Positions 18,333-26,479 of a stretch of 64,000 bases of DNA are shown piece after piece. A program made the translations under genes and the position numbers. Each line of letters opens with the position of its first letter. Position 1 is the first letter of the stretch. Source of the stretch: Lentisphaera araneosa HTCC2155 (GTDB lineage: Bacteria > Verrucomicrobiota > Lentisphaeria > Lentisphaerales > Lentisphaeraceae); assembly GCF_000170755.1 (NCBI RefSeq), contig NZ_ABCK01000022.1, forward strand, positions 23,881 to 87,880, in the 5' to 3' direction. The notes beneath the pieces were generated by a model that was not told the DNA's origin, ran no database searches, and worked only from the letters and a program-made list of their open reading frames with translations.

Positions 18333-20159
18333 ATGCGACTCCTTTTATTTATCGCTTTATCACTGTGCCTAAATGGCCAAGAGAAAGCAAATGTCATCCT
18401 CATTTTAGCCGATGACTTAGGTGTTTCCGATACCAGTTTAGGAGGCTCAAAGCTCTATCAAACGCCCAATTTAGAGAGGCTGGCTAAACGTGGAGTTTAC
18501 TTCACCAATGCCTACGCTGCCAGCCCCCTTTGCTCGCCAACTCGCTCCAGTATTCTTACTGGGCAAAACCCAGCTAGAACAGGTTTCACGGCCCCTCATG
18601 GGCATTTGGAAAATGTTGTTTTAACTGCCCGGGCTGGCAAAGCTGCTGCGCCTTCAAAGAGACAAGTTTCGCCCGTATCAGTCAATAGATTATCGACAGA
18701 ATATTTAAGCCTTGGCAAGGTTTTTAAAAATGCCGGATACAAAACAGCCCACTTTGGCAAATGGCACCTTGGCAAATCACCTTACTCACCCTTGGAGCAC
18801 GGATTTGATATAGATATCCCCCATTGGCCGGGACCTGGACCTGCCGGTTCCTTTGTCGCACCTTGGAGATACCCTAATTTCAAAGAGAATTATCCCGGTG
18901 AGCATATTGATGATCGTTTAGGTGATGAAATCGCAAAATATATTAGCGAAAATAAAGACCAGCCCTTTTTTATTAATTTTTGGCAATTCTCTGTTCATGC
19001 GCCATTTAATGCTAAGCAGGAACTTATTGATAAATACAGAAAACTCATCGATAAAAACAATCCTCAACATAACCCCGTTTATGCTGCAATGGTTGAATCT
19101 ATGGATGACAGCATAGGCAAAGTCATAGATGCCCTCGAAACAAATAAACTGATGGAAAAAACAATCATCGTCTTTTTTTCAGATAATGGCGGAAATATTC
19201 ATAGTGTTGTCGATGGTACAACGGCCACAAGTAATAAACCTTTCCGCGGGGGTAAAGCCTCTATATACGAAGGAGGAACACACGTACCCGCTATTGTCGT
19301 TTGGCCAAATCAAACAAAAACCGGCGTTAGAAATGACAGTTTAATTCAGAGTGAAGATCTTTATGCAAGTATCTTAGAAATGGCTGCTTTACCGGTGGAT
19401 TACCAGCAGGCAAAAGATTCCATTAGTTTTGTGCCCGTTTTAAAAGGTCAGGGAGCCAAAAGAAAACAAGTTTTCACCTACTTCCCACATTCACCAAATG
19501 TTCCCGATTGTGTACCACCATCTGCAGCCTTGAGGATCGGTGATTGGAAACTCATCAAAGTCTTTCATGACAATCCCGATTTAACTGACCGATTTGAACT
19601 TTATAATCTTGCAAATGACCAAGGAGAGATGCTTAACCTCGCTTCTCAAAACCCTGAAAAAGTTAAAAGTATGAATGAAGTCATTGATCAGTACCTTAGC
19701 AAGAGTGCATGTATAAAGCCTATCAAAAACCCCAAATATAATAGTAAATTCATACAATCTTCCGGAAAATTAAAAGCTCGTGGTCATGGTATTTTTTCCA
19801 AAGATAAAGCAGGCTTGTACATAAGAAAATACGCCGATAATCAAGATATGAGTTTCACTTTACCCACTCCTGCTCTCAAAGCAGGGAAATATACTTTGCA
19901 AATGGATATTCGATCGCTATCGGCTAAAGGAGATATTTTGGTCAAAGGCTTTTCACCAGGAACGAAAGTTACTGATTTTACAAAAATCAATTTAGTCGAT
20001 GACGGTTTATGGCACCAAAGTACACATCCTTTTACAGTGATAAAAACCCCATCCAAAGTGATGAAGTTTATCCTAGATTTTCCTCAGGGGCAACTTCATT
20101 TGAGATCCCTCAAAATACTCGATGAAAATAAAGATCAAGTTATCAATCTAAAGTTTTAA
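18333..20159 (+). CDS. Secreted sulfatase with extra C-terminal beta-rich domain
   Basis: 608 residues. A short signal peptide (about 1-15) is followed by ANVILILADDLGVSD, C67-S-P-T-R-S-S-I-L-T-G, AHFGKWHLGK and FSDNGGN, all canonical. The sulfatase core ends near residue 460 (the ELYNL..D..E..NL module). A further 140 residues, predicted beta-rich (KAGKYTLQMDIRS...), look like a carbohydrate-binding-type sandwich; this is inference from pattern. The core resembles N-acetylgalactosamine-6-sulfatase-like enzymes. Confidence 0.9.
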   Translation: MRLLLFIALSLCLNGQEKANVILILADDLGVSDTSLGGSKLYQTPNLERLAKRGVYFTNAYAASPLCSPTRSSILTGQNPARTGFTAPHGHLENVVLTARAGKAAAPSKRQVSPVSVNRLSTEYLSLGKVFKNAGYKTAHFGKWHLGKSPYSPLEHGFDIDIPHWPGPGPAGSFVAPWRYPNFKENYPGEHIDDRLGDEIAKYISENKDQPFFINFWQFSVHAPFNAKQELIDKYRKLIDKNNPQHNPVYAAMVESMDDSIGKVIDALETNKLMEKTIIVFFSDNGGNIHSVVDGTTATSNKPFRGGKASIYEGGTHVPAIVVWPNQTKTGVRNDSLIQSEDLYASILEMAALPVDYQQAKDSISFVPVLKGQGAKRKQVFTYFPHSPNVPDCVPPSAALRIGDWKLIKVFHDNPDLTDRFELYNLANDQGEMLNLASQNPEKVKSMNEVIDQYLSKSACIKPIKNPKYNSKFIQSSGKLKARGHGIFSKDKAGLYIRKYADNQDMSFTLPTPALKAGKYTLQMDIRSLSAKGDILVKGFSPGTKVTDFTKINLVDDGLWHQSTHPFTVIKTPSKVMKFILDFPQGQLHLRSLKILDENKDQVINLKF

Positions 20160-20237
20160 CACTTGTCTTTAATTGCGCCCTCCAGTAACCCGGCCTTTTG
20201 TTTGTAAGCCTTATCATTAATCAAAAAAAAGAAAAAA

Positions 20238-21683
20238 ATGAAAATAGAAATGACAAAAAACCTTAGCCTTGTTTTGATTCTCTTGGCATCGATGGCTTAT
20301 GCCGGTGAACGACCCAATATTATTATTATCGTTACTGACGATCACGGCTATGCCGACTTCGGGGCCTATGAAGGTGCCTCTCCAGATTTGAAAACGCCTA
20401 ACTTAGACGCTCTTTCAAGTGCGGGTGCAGTGGTGACAAATGGCTACTCCACAGCTCCACAATGTACGCCTTCGCGAGCCGCTATTGCCACATCCAGGTA
20501 TCAAACTCGATTTGGTTTAGATGATAATGATTTAGCACCTATGGACATAAATGAAAAGACTATAGCAGAAAAATTAAAAGACTCAGGTTATGCAACAGGC
20601 TTTGTTGGCAAATGGCATTTAGGCCCTAAAACAGGTAATAAGCTATGGATGGAGAAGAACTACCCTGAAGGTTTGAAACAAAAAAAGGCTAGTATTCCCG
20701 AAAACATTAGCCGTCCGTATTATCCTATGAGCCGAGGTTATAGCGATTACTATGATGGTTCAAAATCTGTTTACTTAAGGAATTTTGATTTAGAGGGGAA
20801 GGCCATAAAACATGAACGTGAAATCGATAAAAAAACCTTCCGAGTTGATAAGCAGACCGATGCAGCTTTAGCTTTCATTGATAAAAATCATAAAAAACCT
20901 TTTTTTCTGCACCTGAATTACTTCGCTCCTCACGTTCCCATGGAAGTTGTCAAAAAGCATTTTGATCGTTTCCCTGGTGACATGACTGAACGTCGCCGTT
21001 GGGGCTTAGCATCTTTAGCGGCCATTGACGATGGTATTGGAGCTGTCATGGAAACGTTAAGGAAATATAAAATCGAAGAGAATACGATTGTTTTTTACTT
21101 TGCTGACAATGGTGCGCCCCTTAAAATCAAGAAAAAAGATCTTCCCTACAAAGCTAGAGGCGGTTGGTCCGGCTCTTTAAATGGTGAGCTTGTCGGTGAA
21201 AAAGGTATGATTTCAGAAGGGGGTGTGCGTGTGCCGTACCTCGTCTATTGGAAGGGTAAAGTTCCTGCACAAGTTTATCGCAAAGCTGTGAGTACCATGG
21301 ATGCAGGTGCTACCGCTTTGGCTCTGGCGGGTGTGGAAGTGAAAAAGGGCGAGCTCGATGGTGTGAACCTGATGCCGTATTTATCGAAGGGCAACAAGTC
21401 AAATCCACATCAATACCTTTATTGGAGGTTTTGGGGTCAGTCGGTCATTCGTTCAGATAAATGGAAATTTTTCGAACTGGAAAATGGCGTTCAGATGCTT
21501 TTTGATATGACGGATCCACTCCCCGAAAGAAAAAATCTGATCAAGACTTACCCCGAACTTGCCGCTGATTTACAAAAGAACTTAGCGACTTGGAGAAATC
21601 AGCAAAAATGGCCAGGCTTTGTAAAGAGCTATGGTCGTGAAGCCCAGTTTTTTAAACATTATTTTAAGCTCCATGAAGAATAA
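20238..21683 (+). CDS. Secreted sulfatase
   Basis: 481 residues from the first ATG; a second ATG four codons on (20250, MTKNLS) is an equally good start. The signal peptide ends near MAYAG. Signatures: PNIIIIVTDDHGYADFG, C76-T-P-S-R-A-A-I-A-T, GFVGKWHLGP, FADNGAP. The usual LTGR arginine is replaced by TSRYQTR, still with an arginine. It lies 78 bases after the previous sulfatase, probably in the same unit. Substrate unknown. Confidence 0.9.
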   Translation: MKIEMTKNLSLVLILLASMAYAGERPNIIIIVTDDHGYADFGAYEGASPDLKTPNLDALSSAGAVVTNGYSTAPQCTPSRAAIATSRYQTRFGLDDNDLAPMDINEKTIAEKLKDSGYATGFVGKWHLGPKTGNKLWMEKNYPEGLKQKKASIPENISRPYYPMSRGYSDYYDGSKSVYLRNFDLEGKAIKHEREIDKKTFRVDKQTDAALAFIDKNHKKPFFLHLNYFAPHVPMEVVKKHFDRFPGDMTERRRWGLASLAAIDDGIGAVMETLRKYKIEENTIVFYFADNGAPLKIKKKDLPYKARGGWSGSLNGELVGEKGMISEGGVRVPYLVYWKGKVPAQVYRKAVSTMDAGATALALAGVEVKKGELDGVNLMPYLSKGNKSNPHQYLYWRFWGQSVIRSDKWKFFELENGVQMLFDMTDPLPERKNLIKTYPELAADLQKNLATWRNQQKWPGFVKSYGREAQFFKHYFKLHEE

Positions 21684-21816
21684 ACTTTGTGATAAGCACT
21701 TCATATTCTCGGGTCAATAAGCCTTTTCCCAAGAATAAAAACAAGACAATTACCTTAATGTAGCTAATGGATTCAGCATACATATAAATAATCAATAAAA
21801 ATTCCCGGAGTACCAT

Positions 21817-23082
21817 ATGAAGAATGGGATATCTAGCAAGCTTTTAGTCATGACTTGCTTGCTGTCAATAATTAGTCAGGCAGATACTAAAAAAGCATCT
21901 GTGATTAAGTCTACAGCCTCTACAACTAAGCTTGAGATTCAGGATGCAACAGACAAAAAAAATCTAGTCGGCATCAACTACTCGACCTGGCATTCATTGG
22001 CCTTTAGAAGAAACCAACCTATCCGCAATATCCAAAATATTCATAGAGGAAAAGGGAAGTTTGGTCACCGAGGATCATGGCACTTCTGGGCGGAACCCGC
22101 AGTCGGTTACTACCGTGGCGACAATGCGATGGTCATGGACTACCACTTTGAGCTATTCGAGGAAGCAAAAATTGATTTTATTATACTGGATGTCACCAAC
22201 ATCTATCCAAAATCGAAAATCAAGGATGAGTACATATACAAGCCTTTTGAAGTTATGGTGCAAGTGATGCGAGATCGTCAGCAGGCAGGTAAGGAATCGC
22301 CACGCATTGTCATGTGGTCTCCCGGCGTGCTCGCCGAAGAACTCGACGAACGCTATTTCTCTAAACCCGAATACAATGATCTCTGGCTCTATCTCGACGA
22401 TGGTCAAGGAGCAAAACCGCTTTTCCTGAGTAGATTGGATAGAGACCAAATCCCTCAGCAGATCAATGATCAACTGACGATTCGTACGATGTGGGGGCTG
22501 CGCAGTAAACCAGCCGATCGCGAATGGTCTTTTCTCATGAATTATCCTCAAACTGTGGCAACAATTGATGAAAAACCCGAACAGCTAGTCGTATGCACCG
22601 CCTTACAAAAGAACTACATGTCCAATGAAAAGTCTGCCACTCCACGTGAACAGGGCAAGACTTTTCAGCGTCAGTGGTCACGAGCCTTTGAAATACGCCC
22701 TAAATTCATCGTCATCACTTGGTGGAATGAACTCATTGCCCAGCGTCAAAAAGATGGAAAAGATGGCCAAGTTCAGTTTGTCGATATGTTCCGTCCCGAA
22801 TACTCTCGTGATATAGAGCCTGTTAAAGAACCTTATGGGGATATGTACTTTCGTTTTATGCGGGATTATATAAAAGCTTATAAGAAGGGAGAGCCAATGC
22901 CGATGGATTTACTCGAAGCTTTGGATAAGGGTTCTGATCGAGAAGATTTTGATATGGATGGTATACCCAACAGCGTCGAAGGCAGCAAGGATAGCGATGG
23001 CGATGGCATCAGCGATCAATGGGATCTAGACTCAAACAACGATGGCATTCCTGATGCTAAAAAGCCTCTTGAGAAGGAGTGA
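21817..23082 (+). CDS. GH99-like secreted protein with thrombospondin type 3-like tail
   Basis: 421 residues with a signal peptide (about 1-22). The central domain aligns with the GH99-like protein at 12674: WAEPAVGYY, FIILDVTNIYP, then ITWWNELIAQ near the end. The C-terminal 48 residues contain aspartate-rich calcium-binding repeats of the thrombospondin type 3 kind (DFDMDGIPNSVEG, DSDGDGISDQWDLDS, NNDGIPDA). Such repeats often link or anchor exported enzymes, suggesting retention at the surface. A CGGAG precedes the ATG. It is the last gene of the plus-strand polysaccharide cluster before the REP array. Confidence 0.65.
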   Translation: MKNGISSKLLVMTCLLSIISQADTKKASVIKSTASTTKLEIQDATDKKNLVGINYSTWHSLAFRRNQPIRNIQNIHRGKGKFGHRGSWHFWAEPAVGYYRGDNAMVMDYHFELFEEAKIDFIILDVTNIYPKSKIKDEYIYKPFEVMVQVMRDRQQAGKESPRIVMWSPGVLAEELDERYFSKPEYNDLWLYLDDGQGAKPLFLSRLDRDQIPQQINDQLTIRTMWGLRSKPADREWSFLMNYPQTVATIDEKPEQLVVCTALQKNYMSNEKSATPREQGKTFQRQWSRAFEIRPKFIVITWWNELIAQRQKDGKDGQVQFVDMFRPEYSRDIEPVKEPYGDMYFRFMRDYIKAYKKGEPMPMDLLEALDKGSDREDFDMDGIPNSVEGSKDSDGDGISDQWDLDSNNDGIPDAKKPLEKE

Positions 23083-23102
23083 ATAAGTCTGAGTTGGCTA
23101 AT

Positions 23103-23629
23103 GGGAGCGCCGGCGACCCGCCGGAATTGTGATTTTAAATATCTCACCTAAATGGGAGCGCCGGTGACCCGCCGGCCTATTTAAAAGTAAGCATAATGGG
23201 AGCGCCGGCGACCCGCCGGCATAAATAAAAAAGCAAGCATAATGGGAGCGCCGGCGACCCGCCGGCATAATATTACATGTGCGTCTGCGACCCGCCTCAT
23301 TGTGATTTTTAAGACCTCACCTAAATGGGAGCGCCAGCGACCCGCCGGCATAAAACACAAAAAACATACCTCAAACCATATTTTATTTGCATTAGATAAC
23401 ACTAAGTAAGAAATTTAAATGCGACCCGCCGCCATATATAAAAAAGTAAGCATAATGGGAGCGCCAGCGACTCGCCGGCAGATATGAAAAGTAAGCATAA
23501 TGGAAGAGCCGGCGACCCGCCGGCATAAAAAAAACTTATACTCACACACTATATTTATTTGCATTACAAAACACTAAGTAAGAACTTCAAATGGCGCGCT
23601 TACATGGGAGCGCCGGCGACTCGCCGGCA
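23103..23629 (+). repeat. REP array, forward orientation, upstream of RAYT
   Basis: Eight recognisable units (23103, 23154, 23198, 23244, 23327, 23457, 23502, 23606) with consensus GGGAGCGCCGGCGACCCGCC then GGCA, plus two decayed ones near 23284 and 23421. Each can form a GCCGGC hairpin around GACCC with a GGGAG tag on the 5' side. Spacers are also repetitive (TAAGCATAAT), and a longer block containing ACACTAAGTAAGAA is duplicated (about 23390-23420 and 23565-23593). All units point the same way, opposite to those on the far side of the RAYT gene. Confidence 0.9.
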
Positions 23630-23654
23630 TGATAATGCAAATAAGGGGGAAAGA

Positions 23655-24356
23655 ATGAGAGAAGAATTTAAAAATAGCGAGGCTTGGTTTAGCCGGGATT
23701 ATTTACCTCATTACGATGTGGCGAATAAATACCAAATGCTGACTTATCGCTTAGCGGATTCTCTTCCAAAGCAAGTTCTCCTTACAATCACTCATAGCGC
23801 CGGCACCTCGCCGATATATGATAAGAAAGTTATGCATGATGGGAGCGCTAGCGACCCGCCGGCATACGAGAACATGACCCCACAAGAAAAAATAAAATAC
23901 TCTCAAATAGTGGAACAATATCTCGACAAGGGCTATGGCTCATGCCTTCTCAAAGATTCGCGCAATGCGCAAATAGTGCTAGATACATGGAAATTTTTTG
24001 ATAGCGATCGCTATGACCTTATTGCCTACGTAGTGATGCCCAATCATGTGCATGTTTTGATCAAGACTTACGAGGGCTGGCCCATAGCAAAAGTACTACA
24101 TTCTTGGAAAAGTTATACGGCGAAAGAAATTTTAAAGAATGAACATGAAGAGGGTTCGAGTACTCATGCCGGCGGGTCGCCAGCGCTCCCAAATAAAGTT
24201 TGGCAACGTGAATATTGGGATCGTTTTATACGTAATGAGAATCATTTTTTAAAGGCTATAGAATACATTCATCAAAACCCGGTGAAGGCCGGTTTATGTG
24301 CCAATGCGGAAGAGTGGCTGTGGTCCAGCGTACATAGATTTAATAAGCTGAAGTAA
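23655..24356 (+). CDS. REP-associated tyrosine transposase (RAYT, Y1_Tnp type)
   Basis: Start chosen at ATG 23655, preceded by AAGGGGGAAAG; the upstream in-frame ATG at 23559 would translate a REP and is rejected. 233 residues with a Y1/HUH transposase core: VVMPNHVHVLIKTYEGW (HUH motif), a helix with the candidate catalytic tyrosine (HSWKSYTAKEIL), VWQREYWDRFIRN and YIHQNPVKAGL. Two REPs are embedded in frame: 23841-23864 (encoding DGSASDPPAYE) and 24167-24190 in reverse (encoding HAGGSPALP), plus a decayed one near 23797. RAYTs are thought to mobilise and maintain REPs. The in-frame REPs may reduce activity or may be tolerated linkers. Confidence 0.85.
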   Translation: MREEFKNSEAWFSRDYLPHYDVANKYQMLTYRLADSLPKQVLLTITHSAGTSPIYDKKVMHDGSASDPPAYENMTPQEKIKYSQIVEQYLDKGYGSCLLKDSRNAQIVLDTWKFFDSDRYDLIAYVVMPNHVHVLIKTYEGWPIAKVLHSWKSYTAKEILKNEHEEGSSTHAGGSPALPNKVWQREYWDRFIRNENHFLKAIEYIHQNPVKAGLCANAEEWLWSSVHRFNKLK

Positions 24357-24420
24357 TCGGCGAGTCTTGTGAAGAATTATCTTAGAGACAGGGACATGTA
24401 AATCGGGATAGGTTTATTTA

Positions 24421-24563
24421 TGCCGGTGGGTCGCCAGCGCTCCCATGCTTTTTTTGTGGTTAAAACTTAGATCTTAATTTACGTATGCCGGCGGGTCGCC
24501 AGCGCTCCTAAGTGAACACGAAGAGTTATCGAATTTTAATGCCGGCGGGTCGCCGGCGCTCCT
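24421..24563 (-). repeat. REP array, reverse orientation, downstream of RAYT
   Basis: Three REP units (24421-24444, 24486-24509, 24540-24563) reading TGCCGGYGGGTCGCCRGCGC then TCC on the + strand, the opposite orientation to the upstream array, as in paired BIME arrangements. The last unit abuts the 3' end of the convergent anti-sigma gene and may serve as its terminator. The spacer with AACTTAGATCTTAATTTA is shared with 3.73-3.76 kb. Confidence 0.88.
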
Positions 24564-24575
24564 ATAAAAAACGCG

Positions 24576-25892
24576 CTAATTGCCATCTTCCATAGTTAAT
24601 TCAAGCCTAGGGCCGGAAGCCTCGGGATTGAGGCTGCTGGCAAAGCCGTGAACTAGGGTTCCACCCAGAGTGCTACAAGATAAAATAAAGCCGACTTCAG
24701 AAGATTGATTAGACTTGATGAAATTGACTAGCTCGGGTGATTCGAGCCTAACGGTAGTTCTTAGATTTGCTCTGGAGATTTTAAAGCTGGCTAATGGCAA
24801 GGCATTTTTAATTTTTGGGGCATCAGCCCATTTCAAAAAGCCCGTTCTTTGCCATTGCTCATCTTGACCATCCTTGATGCCATATAAGTGGAAAGTACTT
24901 TCTGTAGGCATTGTTCCGACTTCACCAAGGCCGGTTGGTATTGAGTTTAAACTCAAACTGACCCTTGCAATATTGCTCAAATCCAGCTCATCGACTTTGA
25001 AAGCAAAAAGTGCGCGCCGATTTACATCACCTTTCTTGTTCTTTTTAACCATGAGGAAATTTTGATTGAGACGGCTTTGTTGATTATTAAAAACAATTGA
25101 TGTTTCATGACCAATTGAACTCAAAATATGGGAATTAGCTTCATTTTTGAGAAAGCCCTCAAGATCAGAGTCTTGAAGAAGGTCGACTAAAGTGGAGGCA
25201 TTCATTTGCGATGCTTCGGCGTCGCCCAAATGTTTAACTTCACCCAATTCGTGGTGCAAAGAGATTTCTCCTTCCAAAACTTTGAAATCAGCAGATTTTT
25301 GATCATCTGAAATACGAACAGAAAAACGCGTGCCATGATCAATGGCATAACCATTGGGGGTATTGACTCGGAAGCCCTGAGCTGACTCTCTCACATACAT
25401 AGAGATATTGCCAGAAATCAATTTTACTTCCATAGCGGAAATGAGCTCGATTTTGGCAGGCGCTTCCAGAGTTAAATCAGCTCCGGATTTAAAGGCCAAA
25501 GTCGCCACACCTGATTTCAAATCGAGGGTGCCGGCATGGAGCTCTGAACCGGGCAGGGTGGCTTGACTACTTTCCCAACCGGCGTACTCGCTAGATTGAA
25601 TCACAGCAATCGTATTTGCTGAATTAAAAAGGAAGAAGGCGGGAAGACAAATAAGCATGGCCGCGGCAGCCGCAAACCATAGAAAAGGATTGGAGCGCTT
25701 TTTTTGAATGTTGACGATATTCATGCCTTCTTGGGAATGACTGCGCAAGCCGGCATCCATCATCGTGTAGTCAAGGTACCTTTGACGCAGCTCGGCATTG
25801 GCTTCGAGAAGACTTTCCAATTCCTTGAATTCATCTTCGGAAATATTGTCGAGGAAGTATTTATGAAGTAGTTGATCGAATTTTTTACTCAT
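24576..25892 (-). CDS. FecR-like anti-sigma factor with extracytoplasmic sensor domain
   Basis: 438 residues from ATG 25892, whose ATGA overlaps the sigma gene's TGA; this coupling decides the start over an ATG ten codons upstream. Residues 1-55 form a short cytoplasmic helical domain like those of anti-sigma factors. A transmembrane helix follows at about 69-89, then a FecR-like beta domain at about 118-215 (GFRVNTPNGYAIDHGTRFSV). The C-terminal 150 residues (RALFAFKVDELD, FHLYGI, LELTMEDGN end) resemble the DNRLRE/CBM96-type beta sandwich, which suggests glycan sensing; that assignment is tentative. The pair sits convergent to the polysaccharide locus. Confidence 0.8.
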   Translation of the reverse strand: MSKKFDQLLHKYFLDNISEDEFKELESLLEANAELRQRYLDYTMMDAGLRSHSQEGMNIVNIQKKRSNPFLWFAAAAAMLICLPAFFLFNSANTIAVIQSSEYAGWESSQATLPGSELHAGTLDLKSGVATLAFKSGADLTLEAPAKIELISAMEVKLISGNISMYVRESAQGFRVNTPNGYAIDHGTRFSVRISDDQKSADFKVLEGEISLHHELGEVKHLGDAEASQMNASTLVDLLQDSDLEGFLKNEANSHILSSIGHETSIVFNNQQSRLNQNFLMVKKNKKGDVNRRALFAFKVDELDLSNIARVSLSLNSIPTGLGEVGTMPTESTFHLYGIKDGQDEQWQRTGFLKWADAPKIKNALPLASFKISRANLRTTVRLESPELVNFIKSNQSSEVGFILSCSTLGGTLVHGFASSLNPEASGPRLELTMEDGN

Positions 25893-26419
25893 GATTGCAG
25901 TGCCTTTTGTGAGTTCACACACTTGAAGAGAAGGTCTCTTAAACGACCCAGTTTTTTGTAGAGTGAATTGACTGAAACAGATTGATTGCTGGCTAAAACT
26001 TTTACTGAGCCGTGATTTAAATAGGGGGCCATAACCAATTGTTGATCCTGCTCAGATAACTTTTTTAAGCATTTCCCAACGGCATTTTGCCTCCAGGTAT
26101 ATTCTGCCTCATCAATTTTTTCAGCATCGTCGGCAAGTAAGTTCACTAGAGTCTCGCTAAATACCAAACGTTCATTTTTTTTCTTTTGCATTAAATTCAT
26201 GCATTTAAAACGGATAATTGTTTTACCCCAGGGGAAAAAGCCATCTTCGCCATCGAGTTGATCGAGTTTTTCCCACATCACGATGCTGGCCTCCTGTAAA
26301 ACGTCGTCGACATTTCTCCAGCTCGGCAATAGACTCCTAGCAAAGACGCGCAGGGCATTTTCGTGCTTTAAAAAAAGCTTCAAAAAATCAGCCTCTTTAA
26401 GTTCTGTTTTCTGGTCCAT
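25889..26419 (-). CDS. ECF RNA polymerase sigma factor (Rhodopirellula/Verrucomicrobium type)
   Basis: 176 residues. Region 2 is seen at about 15-55 (ARSLLPSWRNVDDVLQEASI, WEKLDQL) and region 4 near the C-terminus (LSEQDQQLVMAPYLN, SVNSLYKKLGRLRDLLFKCV), with no region 1 or 3, so it is an ECF factor. It overlaps the anti-sigma gene by four bases. A promoter-like motif shared with two other sites in the window lies 33 bases upstream, consistent with autoregulation. PVC-phylum ECF factors of this class are numerous and often paired with FecR-like proteins. Confidence 0.9.
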   Translation of the reverse strand: MDQKTELKEADFLKLFLKHENALRVFARSLLPSWRNVDDVLQEASIVMWEKLDQLDGEDGFFPWGKTIIRFKCMNLMQKKKNERLVFSETLVNLLADDAEKIDEAEYTWRQNAVGKCLKKLSEQDQQLVMAPYLNHGSVKVLASNQSVSVNSLYKKLGRLRDLLFKCVNSQKALQS

Positions 26420-26452
26420 AATAAAATTCTCTTAGCTTGCTTTCATGTATAC

Positions 26453-26479
26453 TAATTTGCTTAAATGAAAAACCTGCCG
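26453..26479 (-). promoter_or_regulatory. Candidate autoregulatory ECF promoter
   Basis: On the minus strand CGGCAGGTTTT, 8 bases, GCAAATTA, ending 33 bases before the sigma gene's ATG (26419). The motif matches 3964-3990 and 17355-17381 on the plus strand in sequence and spacing. ECF factors commonly transcribe their own gene from such a site. Confidence 0.6.

Noticed and set aside
23559..23654. N-terminal extension of the RAYT from ATG 23559
   Set aside because: It would translate a REP (MGAPATRRH) and lacks a ribosome binding site; ATG 23655 has AAGGGGG upstream and fits the family start.
23103..24563. CRISPR array
   Set aside because: Repeats are palindromic REPs with irregular, partly repeated spacers, present in both orientations, and no cas genes are nearby.
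25893..25922. Longer anti-sigma N-terminus from 25922
   Set aside because: The ATGA overlap with the sigma gene at 25892 and the family-like start MSKKFDQLL make the shorter form more likely.
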